Below, one piece after another: positions 24,490 through 32,357 of a stretch of 64,000 nucleotides of DNA. Made by a program: the position numbers and the translations under genes. Numbering within the stretch: the stretch's first letter is position 1; every line of letters starts with the position of its first letter. Under the pieces are notes generated by a model. It was not told where the DNA came from. It was given only the letters and a program-made list of their open reading frames with translations, and searched no databases. Source of the DNA: JAOUEA01 sp038249195 (lineage in GTDB: Bacteria > Actinomycetota > UBA4738 > HRBIN12); NCBI GenBank assembly GCA_038249195.1, contig JBBRWM010000006.1, positions 1-64,000 of the forward strand. The letters run 5' to 3'.

Positions 24490-24902
24490 GGGCGGCCCTC
24501 TTCCTCTTCTTTGGCCTCTTCTTTGGCCTCTTCTTCGGCGGCGTCCCCGCCCTCGATGTGCGCGCGCAGCCGCCCGATCTCCGCCTCGGCGGCCATCAGC
24601 CGCTCCGCCAGCCCGGTCGTGAGCTCGGCGTGGTCGGCGATGAGCCGGTCGTAGCGCCACGAGATCGGTCGCATCACGCGGAACAAGCGGAACTTCATCT
24701 GGCGCCGCCACCGCGACGGCGACGCGAGGTTCCCCTCCCCGTGGGGGATGATCACCTTCTCGTCGGCCCGGAGCTGCGCGGCGAGGTCGTGCAGCCGGTC
24801 ACGGATCTCCGCCGTGCCCATCCGCGCCCGCGAGGCGCGTTCCTGCGCCCAGTACAACTCGCGGGCGAGTGCGCGGTAGGCGGCGCTCTCCTCGACGCTC
24901 AT
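24486..24902 (-). CDS. Hypothetical coiled-coil protein with acidic repeat tail
   Basis: A 138-residue protein with no family I recognise. Predicted helical throughout: ALARELYWAQERASRARMG, a basic patch PSRWRRQMKFRLFRVMRP, a second heptad-like stretch and a tail EEEAKEEAKEEEEG encoded by 12-bp repeats. It heads a transcript: TACGCT lies 7 nt before the ATG and the next GT4 start overlaps its stop. Similar short helical proteins next to GTs in envelope loci often act as chain-length or scaffold proteins, but nothing in the sequence proves that. Confidence 0.55.
   Translation of the reverse strand: MSVEESAAYRALARELYWAQERASRARMGTAEIRDRLHDLAAQLRADEKVIIPHGEGNLASPSRWRRQMKFRLFRVMRPISWRYDRLIADHAELTTGLAERLMAAEAEIGRLRAHIEGGDAAEEEAKEEAKEEEEGRP
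24504..24539 (-). repeat. 12-bp tandem repeat, three copies
   Basis: CTCTTCTTTGGC occurs twice exactly, then once with one mismatch (plus-strand reading). It encodes the EEAKEEAKEE tail and is prone to slippage in whole 4-residue steps, which would not shift frame. Confidence 0.6.
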
Positions 24903-24909
24903 CGCCGCG

Positions 24910-24915
24910 AGCGTA
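24910..24915 (-). promoter_or_regulatory. -10 element of leaderless promoter for the GT sub-operon
   Basis: TACGCT (minus strand), 7 nt before the ATG of the 138-residue coiled-coil gene. It implies that the two GT genes and probably wzm-wzt can be transcribed apart from the rml genes. Confidence 0.5.
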
Positions 24916-24944
24916 ACACCCGCCTATGGCGGTTCCGTGGCGCC

Positions 24945-26321
24945 CTATCCCGGGTCCTGGGCCGGGAACCGCGGGCCGTCGCAGTCCTCGCGCAGCGGCA
25001 ACGGATCGGGCGGACGGGGATCTCGGCGGAAGTCGAAGGCGCTCATCATGGGCGTGGCGTCGCGGTCGCGATGCGTGAGCTTGCCGAGCCTCCAATTGTC
25101 CTCGATGAAGCGGAGCACGCTGGAGAACTCGCCCAGTTCGTGGCTCACCTTGCCGTCCACGGCGTAGGGGCTGATCACCAGCATGGGCACGCGGATCCCG
25201 AACCCGAAGTCGTCCACCTGCGGGGGCGGGACGTGGTCGTAGAACCCCCCGTAGTCGTCCCAGGTGAGGAAGATCGCGGTGTCCTTCCAGACGGGGCTGG
25301 CCATGATGGCGTCGATCACCTGCGTGGACCAGTTCTCCCCGTGGCAGAAGTCGTACTCGGGGTGCTCCGAGAGCTCGAAGCGCGGCGTGATCCACGTGAT
25401 GGGCGCGAGCGCGCCTCTGCGGATGTCCGCCACGACCGAATCCACCGGGTGCACGTGTTGCCGCCAGCGCTCGGGGTGCTCGCGGTACCGAGAGATCGCG
25501 CTGTACGCCGACCAGATGTAGCCCCGTTGATCCTCCTGCGCCGCGTAGTAGGCCCACGGGATCTTCGCCTCGTTCAGCAGGTCGCCCTCCGTGAGGAAGT
25601 CGAAGCACGGGGGAACCTTCTTGACGGTGCCCTCGGAATCCACGACCTCCACGAGCTGCTGCGGGGGGGCGTCGCATCCGAACGTGAGCGACCCCAAGCC
25701 CGGCGGGCGCCGCGGATTGTCGTGCGCGCCGCCCGACTGCGCGGCGATCGTGAACAGGTGGTTGGGGAAGGAGGGACCCTGCGCGGACGCGAACACGTTG
25801 TCGAACAACACGTTGCGGGTGGCCCAGTGCCAGTAGTTCGGAAGCTGATCGCGGTGCAGTTGCGTGTAGGCCCAGCGATCCGCGGCCTCGGTCTGATCGA
25901 ACCCGTCCATCCGCCCACCGTCCCACGCCTCGAGGGCACACGGATAGCAATGCGGGATGTCCTCGCCGGTGGCCTGGTCGGTGCCGCGCAGCAGCGGGCG
26001 CTCCACGCCACGGTCCATGCCCACGCGCGCCCCGTTCGCACCTGGGAAGGTGCCGAAGAGGTTGTCGAACGTCCGGTTCTCCTTGATGAGGAAGACGACG
26101 TGCTTGATGGGCCAGCGCGTGCGCAGGCTGGAGGCATCGAAGGCCGCGGGGGCAACATCGCGCGTCACCGAAGGGGAGGCGCTCGCCGAGCTCGCCTCCG
26201 GTTCGGGGACACCGACGTTCGATGGGCGGATGCAGCCGGCCGCCGATCCGAGGAGGGCGAGCCCCGACGCGACGAGCGCCAACCGCGACGCGAGCGACCC
26301 GCGGACCCGCGAGCCCTTCAA
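24945..26321 (-). CDS. Phosphoesterase lipoprotein, acid phosphatase / phospholipase C family
   Basis: A 458-residue exported enzyme. Signal LALVASGLALLGSAAGC ends in a lipobox-like AAGC, so it is probably a lipoprotein. The catalytic domain shows VVFLIKENRTFDNLFGTFPGA (family N-terminus, Glu/Asn and Thr active-site residues), SAQGPSFPNHLFTIAAQSGG, ITWITPRFELSEHPEYD and FLTWDDYGGFYDHVPPPQ (metal ligands). Members hydrolyse phosphomonoesters or phospholipids outside the cell. The best start is TTG 26321, whose TTGA overlaps the rmlD stop by 4 nt; no ATG or GTG fits the signal peptide. It may trim a polyprenyl- or glycan phosphate, by context only. Confidence 0.82.
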   Translation of the reverse strand: MKGSRVRGSLASRLALVASGLALLGSAAGCIRPSNVGVPEPEASSASASPSVTRDVAPAAFDASSLRTRWPIKHVVFLIKENRTFDNLFGTFPGANGARVGMDRGVERPLLRGTDQATGEDIPHCYPCALEAWDGGRMDGFDQTEAADRWAYTQLHRDQLPNYWHWATRNVLFDNVFASAQGPSFPNHLFTIAAQSGGAHDNPRRPPGLGSLTFGCDAPPQQLVEVVDSEGTVKKVPPCFDFLTEGDLLNEAKIPWAYYAAQEDQRGYIWSAYSAISRYREHPERWRQHVHPVDSVVADIRRGALAPITWITPRFELSEHPEYDFCHGENWSTQVIDAIMASPVWKDTAIFLTWDDYGGFYDHVPPPQVDDFGFGIRVPMLVISPYAVDGKVSHELGEFSSVLRFIEDNWRLGKLTHRDRDATPMMSAFDFRRDPRPPDPLPLREDCDGPRFPAQDPG

Positions 26322-27154
26322 GCGCGCTCCGCCACGAACCGCGCGATGGCGTCGTCGAGCGGCGGGAGCGGATCCAGCCCGAGGTGAGGCGTGAACACGC
26401 TCGTGAGCGCGCTGTTGGCGGGGCGGGGCGCCGGGAGCGCGAGCTCGTCGGCCGTCTGAGGAGCGACGGTCCCCGGCAAGGCGCCGAGTGCTTTGGCGCG
26501 CGTGAGCACGTCGAACCATGACGCCGGCTCCGGACCGCAGAGGTGGTACGTGCCGAAGCGTCCCGCGAGGAGCAGCGGCAGCAGGCGCTCGGCCAGGTCG
26601 GGAGCGAACGAGGGCGTGCCCACGCGGTCGATCTGCCCCCCCGCCGTCTCCCCCGCCGCGAGCGACCGCACGGCCCGCGTCACGTAGTGCTCGGCGCCCC
26701 CGAACACGTACCCCATCCGCACGACGATGTGCTCGGGCAGGAGCGAGCGCACGCTCCGCTCCCCCGCGAGCTTCGCGCGCCCGTAAACGGACAGCGGCGC
26801 CGGCCGGTCCAGCTCGTCGTAGGGCGCCTCCTTGGTCCCGTCGAACACGAAGTCGGTGGACACGTGCAGCAGCATCGCCCCGCACGCGCGCGCGGCGAGG
26901 GCGAGATGCTGGGGACCCATCGCGTTGTCGCGGGCCGCCCGCAAGGGGTCGCGTTCGTTGGCATCCACCTGCGTGAACGCGGCGAGATTGATCACGGCGT
27001 CGGGCCGCAGGGGTTCCACCGTCCGCCGCACCGCGTCGTGATCCCCCACGTCGAGCGCCTCGTGATCGAACGGATGGACGTCGTGGTGGGCCGGGACCTG
27101 CGCGAGGAACGCCGCGCCGAGCGCGCCCCCGGCGCCGGTGACGAGGAGCCTCAC
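26318..27154 (-). CDS. rmlD: dTDP-4-dehydrorhamnose reductase
   Basis: A 278-residue short-chain dehydrogenase that makes dTDP-L-rhamnose, the last step of the pathway. Seen: LLVTGAGGALGAAF (cofactor loop, 4-15), VINLAAFTQVDANERD, STDFVFDGTKEAPYDE, YGRAKLAGE (catalytic Tyr and Lys) and VRMGYVFGG. GTG start overlaps the rmlB stop (GTGA), and its own stop overlaps the phosphoesterase start (TTGA). Confidence 0.92.
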   Translation of the reverse strand: MRLLVTGAGGALGAAFLAQVPAHHDVHPFDHEALDVGDHDAVRRTVEPLRPDAVINLAAFTQVDANERDPLRAARDNAMGPQHLALAARACGAMLLHVSTDFVFDGTKEAPYDELDRPAPLSVYGRAKLAGERSVRSLLPEHIVVRMGYVFGGAEHYVTRAVRSLAAGETAGGQIDRVGTPSFAPDLAERLLPLLLAGRFGTYHLCGPEPASWFDVLTRAKALGALPGTVAPQTADELALPAPRPANSALTSVFTPHLGLDPLPPLDDAIARFVAERA

Positions 27155-28143
27155 CCGGCGGTTCCCGCGCCCGCCAGACGCGCCCGCACCCAGTCGCGAT
27201 GATCGCGATACCAGGCGACGGTTTCTGCCAGGGCGTCCTCGAATGAGCGGCGCGGCGACCAGCCGAGGGCCTCGAGCTTCGAAGCATCGATCCCGTAGCG
27301 GAAGTCGTGACCCGCGCGGTCCGCCACGAACGTGACGAGCGCCTCGTCGGCCCCGGTGAGGCCACAGATCCGGCGCGCGAGCTCGAGGTTCGGCAACTCC
27401 CGACCGGCCCCGATGTTGTAGACCGCACCCGGCGCTCCCCGTTCCATGGCCGCGAGGCAGCCCGCCACCCAGTCGGTGACGAACAGCCATTCGCGCCGCT
27501 GCTCACCCCGCCCGTACACCGGGAGCTCACGCCCTTCCAGGGCGGCGAGCGTGTACACGGGGATCACCTTCTCCGGGAACTGCCGAGGCCCGAACGCGTT
27601 CGTGCCTCGAACCACCGTGACGACGGACCCGTAGGTGGCGAACCACGCTCCGCAGAGGAGCTCCGCCGCGGCCTTGGAGGCGGCGTAGGGGCTGCGGGGT
27701 CGCATCGGCGCCCCCTCGACGAACCCCGGGCCACCGGGGGCGTTCTCCCCATAGACCTCGTCGGTCGAGACCATCAACATCGCGGTCCCCGTTCGTCGGC
27801 AGGCGTCGAGGAGCACGTGCGTGCCCGTGACGTTGGTGGCGATGAACGGCGCAGCACCCTCGATGGACCGATCGACGTGGGTTTCCGCGGCGGCGTGGAT
27901 CACGTGGTCGGCCGTAGCCACCAGCGGCATCACGACCGCCGACTCGGCGACGTCCCCGTGCACGAACGCGAACCGCGGATCCTCGTCGTGCGCGGCGAGG
28001 TTCTCCCGCGCGCCCGCGTAGGTGAGCTTGTCCAGCACCGTGACCCGGGTGGCGGGCCGGGCGAGCAGGCCGTCCACCAGGTGGGAACCGATGAACCCGG
28101 CGCCGCCGGTGAGGAGCACATGGGTCTCGGGGATCGGTGTCAT
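27151..28143 (-). CDS. rmlB: dTDP-glucose 4,6-dehydratase
   Basis: A 330-residue extended SDR enzyme, second step to dTDP-rhamnose. NAD loop GGAGFIGS at 13-20, active-site STDEVYGE with Asp128/Glu129, catalytic SPYAASKAA with Tyr153 and Lys157, and RGTNAFGPRQFPEKVIP, all diagnostic. ATG preceded by GAGGATT at 7 nt. A TAGACT hexamer at 28177-28182, at the GT4 stop, could add an internal promoter. rmlC, the epimerase between RmlB and RmlD, is not in the window. Confidence 0.93.
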   Translation of the reverse strand: MTPIPETHVLLTGGAGFIGSHLVDGLLARPATRVTVLDKLTYAGARENLAAHDEDPRFAFVHGDVAESAVVMPLVATADHVIHAAAETHVDRSIEGAAPFIATNVTGTHVLLDACRRTGTAMLMVSTDEVYGENAPGGPGFVEGAPMRPRSPYAASKAAAELLCGAWFATYGSVVTVVRGTNAFGPRQFPEKVIPVYTLAALEGRELPVYGRGEQRREWLFVTDWVAGCLAAMERGAPGAVYNIGAGRELPNLELARRICGLTGADEALVTFVADRAGHDFRYGIDASKLEALGWSPRRSFEDALAETVAWYRDHRDWVRARLAGAGTAG

Positions 28144-28176
28144 GGCGGAATCCTCGCAGGAGGCGGGACGGGTGCG

Positions 28177-28182
28177 AGTCTA
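28177..28182 (-). promoter_or_regulatory. Possible internal -10 before rmlB
   Basis: TAGACT on the minus strand overlapping the GT4 stop, leaving a leader of about 27 bases with its own ribosome site. Confidence 0.3.
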
Positions 28183-29337
28183 CCCGGCCACCAACCCGTG
28201 GGCGCGATGCAGCGCCCCCGCCGTTTTCTTCGCGGTGGACTCCCAGGTGAAGCGCGCGGCCCGCGCGACGCCGGCGGCGGCGAGCATGGCCCGCATGTCG
28301 GCGTCGTCGAACAGCTGCGCCAGGCCGGCCGCGATCGATGCGTCGTCGTGGGGGTCGACCAGGAGGGCGGCATCGCCGGCCACCTCCGGCAACGACGCGA
28401 CATCGGAGGTCAATACGGGCACGCCCGCGGCGAACCCCTCGAGGACCGGGAACCCGAACCCCTCGTAGAGCGAGGGATACGCCAGGAGCGTGGCTCCCGA
28501 TAGCAGCGCGAGCTTGTCTTTGTCGCTGACGTACCCCGTGCGCACGATGCGCTCGCGCGCCGCCCCGGGCAGGGCCTCGATCGCCGCATCCAATCGATCG
28601 GCGGCCTTCGGATCCCATCGGACGGGGCCGCCGGCGATCACGAGGCTCGTTCCCGGCGAGAGGGTCGCGAACGCGCGCACCAGGGCCTCGAGGTTCTTGC
28701 GCGGCTCGATCCCCCCGACGAAGAGCGCGTATCGTCCCTCGATCCCGAACCGTCGCAGCGCGGTGTCGACGGCCGCGCCGGACATCGGCGCGTAGGCTTC
28801 GGCGTCCACACCGAGCGGGGTCACCGTGACCCGTCCGGGCTCCAGCGCGTGCGAGTCGACGAGATCCCGGCGTGTCGACTCGGAGGGGACCAGGACCCCT
28901 GCCGCGACGCCCAGCCAGGCGTCGAACCGGCGCCGCCACCGCGCGCTCATGTGCGGGGCGGTTTCGGGGAGCTGCTCGTACGCGAGGTCGTGCACCACCA
29001 TCACCACCCCCGGGCTCCGGGTGGCGGGCGGCAGGAAGTTCGTGGCGAGCAGCACGTCGAAGTCCACGGACCACTCGACGCGAGGCCGGCCCAGGCGCGA
29101 GGACATCGGCTCGAACACGCGCGCGGGGAACCGCGAGGCCCGCTCGCTCAGGTTGGGCGCGGCGACCGAGTCGAAGAACCGCCTCGGTCGCAGCAACCCC
29201 TTGGCGTGCAGGTACCACGCGATGTACTCCGAACCCGCATCCATGTGCGGGAGGTGGCGGATGAGCTGCTGCGTGTAGACCCCCACGCCGGTGCGGCGCG
29301 GGTCGAGCGCCGGCCGAGCATCGATCACCGCCCTCAC
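28180..29337 (-). CDS. Glycosyltransferase family 4
   Basis: A 385-residue GT-B enzyme: VIDARPALDPRRTGVGVYTQQL (acceptor domain start), VVHDLAYEQLPETAP, FVGGIEPRKNLEALVRAFA (donor domain), ALLSGATLLAYPSLYEGFGFPVLEGFAAGVPVL with the E-x7-E motif. This motif set is like mannosyl- or rhamnosyltransferases of the WbaZ/MtfB group. GTG 29337 is preceded at 8 nt by TAGGGT, suggesting a leaderless start. Located between rmlA and rmlB. Confidence 0.85.
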   Translation of the reverse strand: MRAVIDARPALDPRRTGVGVYTQQLIRHLPHMDAGSEYIAWYLHAKGLLRPRRFFDSVAAPNLSERASRFPARVFEPMSSRLGRPRVEWSVDFDVLLATNFLPPATRSPGVVMVVHDLAYEQLPETAPHMSARWRRRFDAWLGVAAGVLVPSESTRRDLVDSHALEPGRVTVTPLGVDAEAYAPMSGAAVDTALRRFGIEGRYALFVGGIEPRKNLEALVRAFATLSPGTSLVIAGGPVRWDPKAADRLDAAIEALPGAARERIVRTGYVSDKDKLALLSGATLLAYPSLYEGFGFPVLEGFAAGVPVLTSDVASLPEVAGDAALLVDPHDDASIAAGLAQLFDDADMRAMLAAAGVARAARFTWESTAKKTAGALHRAHGLVAG

Positions 29338-29345
29338 GGGCGCAA

Positions 29346-29351
29346 ACCCTA
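29346..29351 (-). promoter_or_regulatory. -10 element before the GT4 gene at 28180-29337
   Basis: TAGGGT (minus strand), 8 nt before GTG 29337; it overlaps the last codons of the upstream small membrane protein gene. Confidence 0.4.
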
Positions 29352-29702
29352 GCGGTTCCTCCCCACCAGCGCGGCGGCGAGCGCCGATGCCACCCACACC
29401 GCGACGAGGGCCGCCGCGAGCGGCAGCACGGCCGACCGATCCCGGCCCTGCTCGCCCAGGCGGACCCACAGGCGCCAGATGGCCCAGACCCAGAACAGCA
29501 ACCCGAACGTCCCGAGTGCAAGGGCGCCCGCCGCGGCGGCGCGTCCGCGCGCCCGGGGGCTGGCGTCCACCGTCGCGCGCGAGGCGCGCCACCCCAGGAC
29601 GATGGCCGCCGGCGACGACGCCGCCATCACGAACGGGCCGAGCACCGCCAGCGCCAGGGCCCGGGCGGCTCGGCGCGCGACGGGACCGGCCGGCTCAGTC
29701 AA
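29349..29702 (-). CDS. Small membrane protein, unknown function
   Basis: A 117-residue protein with three hydrophobic segments (ALALAVLGPFVMAASSPAAIVL, AGALALGTFGLLFWVWAIW, VLPLAAALVAVWVASALAAAL) and short basic loops. TTG 29702 is the only start fitting the frame; it overlaps the rmlA stop by 8 nt, so translation is likely coupled. I do not recognise a family. It could be an accessory subunit of the rhamnan machinery or an unrelated small membrane protein. Confidence 0.5.
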   Translation of the reverse strand: MTEPAGPVARRAARALALAVLGPFVMAASSPAAIVLGWRASRATVDASPRARGRAAAAGALALGTFGLLFWVWAIWRLWVRLGEQGRDRSAVLPLAAALVAVWVASALAAALVGRNR

Positions 29703-30756
29703 GCTCGACGCTGCTGTGGTCGCCGACGATCAAGCGATGCGTGCCCCTCGCGCCCGAGTGGCGGATCTCGACGCCCCGGCCCAGGATCGAGCCCGTGAGC
29801 CCATGCAGGTCGGCGATGTGGCATCCGTCCATCACGATCGAATCCGTGAGGTCGCTCCGCTCGATCCGACAATCCCGCTCCACCGAGACGTCGGGACCGA
29901 TCGTCGAGGCGTCCACGATGCTCCCGGGCCCGATCACGACCGGACCACGGAGCGCGCTGCCGCCCGTGACCTTCGCGCCGGCCGCCACGACCACGGCACC
30001 GTCGACCACGGTCGACGCGTCCACGTCGCCGTTCACCGATGTGCTGAGCCGTCCCAGCATCATGCGGTTGGCCTCGAGGAGGTCCTCGGGGCGGCCGGTG
30101 TCCTTCCAGTACCCCTCCACCATCTCTGCGCGCACGGTCCGGCCGTGGTCGATCAGCCACTGGATCGCCTCGGTGATCTCATATTCGCCACGACCCGACG
30201 GCTCGAGCGTGGCGGCAGCCTCGAGGATGGAGTCGTCGAACAGGTACACGCCCACGAGCGCGATGTCCGAGACGAAGGCCGCCGGCTTCTCCACCAGCCG
30301 GACCACGCGCTCGCCCTGCAGCACCGCCACGCCGAAATGCTCGGGCTCGCTCACGCGCGTGAGCAAGATCTGCGCGTCGGGGCGCATCCGCTCGAACTCC
30401 TCCACGAACCGAGCCACCCCCTCGAGCAGGACGTTGTCGCCCAGGTACAGCAGGAAGGGCTCGCCGCGCACGAAGTCCGCCGCGACCATCACCGCGTGCG
30501 CGATGCCCTTGGGCGCCTCCTGAGGGATATACGTCACGGCGAGCCCCCAGCGGGAGCCGTCGCCCACCGCCGCTCGCACCTCGTCGCCGGTCGACCCGAT
30601 CACGATCCCCACCTCGGTGATCCCCGCCTCGGCCACGGCCTCGAGCGCGTGGAACAGGATCGGGCTGCCGGCGATCGGGATCAGCTGCTTGGCGCTGGTG
30701 TGGGTCAGCGGCCGCAGCCGGGAGCCCTCGCCGCCGGACAGGACGAGGGCGCGCAT
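29695..30756 (-). CDS. rmlA: Glucose-1-phosphate thymidylyltransferase, long form
   Basis: A 353-residue nucleotidyltransferase that makes dTDP-glucose, first step to dTDP-rhamnose. Residues 5-24 read LVLSGGEGSRLRPLTHTSAK with catalytic Arg/Lys, then YIPQEAPKGIAHAV, YLGDNVLLEG (metal), VRLVEKPAAFVSDIALVGVY and GYWKDTGRPEDLLEANR. From about 240 there is a left-handed beta-helix of hexapeptides, so this is the long form (TIGR01208 type) rather than the short RmlA1. ATG 30756 overlaps the LCP stop; a TTG directly before it (30759) is an equal alternative. Confidence 0.85.
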   Translation of the reverse strand: MRALVLSGGEGSRLRPLTHTSAKQLIPIAGSPILFHALEAVAEAGITEVGIVIGSTGDEVRAAVGDGSRWGLAVTYIPQEAPKGIAHAVMVAADFVRGEPFLLYLGDNVLLEGVARFVEEFERMRPDAQILLTRVSEPEHFGVAVLQGERVVRLVEKPAAFVSDIALVGVYLFDDSILEAAATLEPSGRGEYEITEAIQWLIDHGRTVRAEMVEGYWKDTGRPEDLLEANRMMLGRLSTSVNGDVDASTVVDGAVVVAAGAKVTGGSALRGPVVIGPGSIVDASTIGPDVSVERDCRIERSDLTDSIVMDGCHIADLHGLTGSILGRGVEIRHSGARGTHRLIVGDHSSVELD

Positions 30757-32219
30757 CAACCTGTGGGACCCAGGCAGTCGGCGGGGACGGCGGGCGCGCC
30801 GCCGGCGCCGACCTGCGCCGGTCGGTAGGACGCCGTCACGAAGACCGCCACGGGATCGGCGAGCCCCTTGACCTCCTTGATGGGCAGGTCCGGGAGGTAC
30901 TGCTGCATCACCTTGGCCTCCACGTCGTGGCCCGGTTGATACGCGATCACGTTGCCCGCCACGCTCGCCCCGTAGCCCGCGTACAGCTGCAGGCCCGGAG
31001 CGATGTCGAACCCGCTGTCCGCGAGGACCTGCTCCACCGTCGCCGCTTTGCTCCCGGAGGCATGGTCGATCACCGGCGCGGCGATGTTGGCGGGCGACGG
31101 CGGGACGTACTGCGGCGTGAGCCCCACGTCGCCGATGGGCCGACCCTGACGGATCGCCCTGAAGATCGTGCGGGCCGAAGGATCCATCTTGAGGGCGTCG
31201 AGCCCGTTGACGGTGATCGGGGACGCCGGCACCGATCGGAACTCCGCCGCTCCCGTGCTGATGCCCCGAAGCTGGCCGACGAGATACACGAGGTCGGCGA
31301 TGCTGAGCTGGTCGTCCGTCCGCAGGTTGTTCATGATCGGCCGGATCTGTCCTGGAAGCTTGGCCAGCTCGGCGGGCTGCAGGAGCCGGTTGATCACGGC
31401 CCGAAGGAACTGCTGCTGCCTGCTGATCCGGTAGAAGTCGGGCGCGGCGCTATCACAGCGCAGGTGCCGTGTGCGCACGAACGCCAGCGCCTGGTCCCCC
31501 GGCAGCGTCTGGCATCCGGGCACGACGTCGAGCCCCGTCCGCGGGTCGACGATATGGCCCTTCTCGCCGTAGTAGATGGAGCCCTGCTCGGCGTCCACGT
31601 AGCCCGGCGTGTTCACGTTCTCCGAGGGGATGCACATCTCGACGCCGCCGAGGGTGTCCACCACCCCCTGGAACCCGGCGAGGTCGACGTACAGGACGTG
31701 ATTGATGGTGAGCCCGGTGAGCCGGTTGATCGTGGCGGCCATCTGCTTGGGGCCGTTGCCGTCCACCCCGCCCTCGAACGCAGCGTTGATCTTGTCGGGG
31801 CCGTGACCGGGGATGTCCACCCACAGGTCGCGCGGGAACGACAGGATGATCGCCTTCTGCAGCTTGGGATCGGTGTGAACGAGGATGATCGTATCGGCGC
31901 GGTTGGAGCCCCCGATGTCCGCGTTCGTGCCGGAGATGGCCTGCTGCGCGGGCGTGAGGCCCGCCCGCGAATCGCTGCCCAGCAACAGGTAGTTGCACAC
32001 GTTGTCGACGCACGGGCCGACGGGTGCCGGCGACCCGCTCGGGCCCGTGGAGCCGATGTCGATGGGGTGGTCGTTGCGGCCGGCAGCGCGGTACTCCGCG
32101 AGCCCGTACGCGCTGCCCGCCGCCATGAGGAGCGCGAGCGTGGCCGAAACGGCCACGAGCAGGCGCGTGAGCCGCCCGTGAGGCCGAGGAGGGGGGGCGT
32201 GACGGGGCGCGTCGCTCAT
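30756..32219 (-). CDS. LytR-CpsA-Psr (LCP) family glycan ligase
   Basis: A 487-residue membrane-anchored enzyme that moves a polyprenyl-linked glycan onto peptidoglycan. One helix (about 19-40), then the LCP domain: NYLLLGSDSRAGL, RADTIILVHTDPKLQKA, LSFPRDLWVDIPGHG (arginine-aspartate site), KINAAFEGG, VDLAGFQGVVDTLGGVEM, and VRTRHLRCDSAAPDFYRI(S)RQQQFL (second arginine pair). The C-terminal region after about 385 looks like a LytR_C domain (VIDHASGSKAATVEQVLADSGF). It opens the rml/export locus and has its own leaderless -10, TACGCT at 7 nt. Target glycan is inferred to be the rhamnose-containing polymer made by this locus. Confidence 0.9.
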   Translation of the reverse strand: MSDAPRHAPPPRPHGRLTRLLVAVSATLALLMAAGSAYGLAEYRAAGRNDHPIDIGSTGPSGSPAPVGPCVDNVCNYLLLGSDSRAGLTPAQQAISGTNADIGGSNRADTIILVHTDPKLQKAIILSFPRDLWVDIPGHGPDKINAAFEGGVDGNGPKQMAATINRLTGLTINHVLYVDLAGFQGVVDTLGGVEMCIPSENVNTPGYVDAEQGSIYYGEKGHIVDPRTGLDVVPGCQTLPGDQALAFVRTRHLRCDSAAPDFYRISRQQQFLRAVINRLLQPAELAKLPGQIRPIMNNLRTDDQLSIADLVYLVGQLRGISTGAAEFRSVPASPITVNGLDALKMDPSARTIFRAIRQGRPIGDVGLTPQYVPPSPANIAAPVIDHASGSKAATVEQVLADSGFDIAPGLQLYAGYGASVAGNVIAYQPGHDVEAKVMQQYLPDLPIKEVKGLADPVAVFVTASYRPAQVGAGGAPAVPADCLGPTG

Positions 32220-32226
32220 CCCGCCC

Positions 32227-32232
32227 AGCGTA
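32227..32232 (-). promoter_or_regulatory. -10 element of leaderless LCP promoter, head of the envelope locus
   Basis: TACGCT (minus strand), 7 nt before the LCP ATG. Downstream coupling suggests a transcript reaching at least to rmlD and the phosphoesterase. Confidence 0.5.
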
Positions 32233-32299
32233 GCCCGGCGGGATGGCCGACGGGGCCGCGGGGCGGTTGCGTTCCTGTGGAGGAATGAGGGCGCACGGG

Positions 32300-32329
32300 T
32301 TCTGCCCGCCGGGCTCCAGGTGGGATAAT
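32300..32329 (+). promoter_or_regulatory. Possible sigma-70 promoter for the GGDEF-like gene
   Basis: TTCTGC (32300-32305) and GATAAT (32324-32329) with an 18-base spacer, followed by a short leader containing GAGG before the TTG start. Confidence 0.35.
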
Positions 32330-32357
32330 CCGCCGACAACGACCGTGAGGATGTCCG

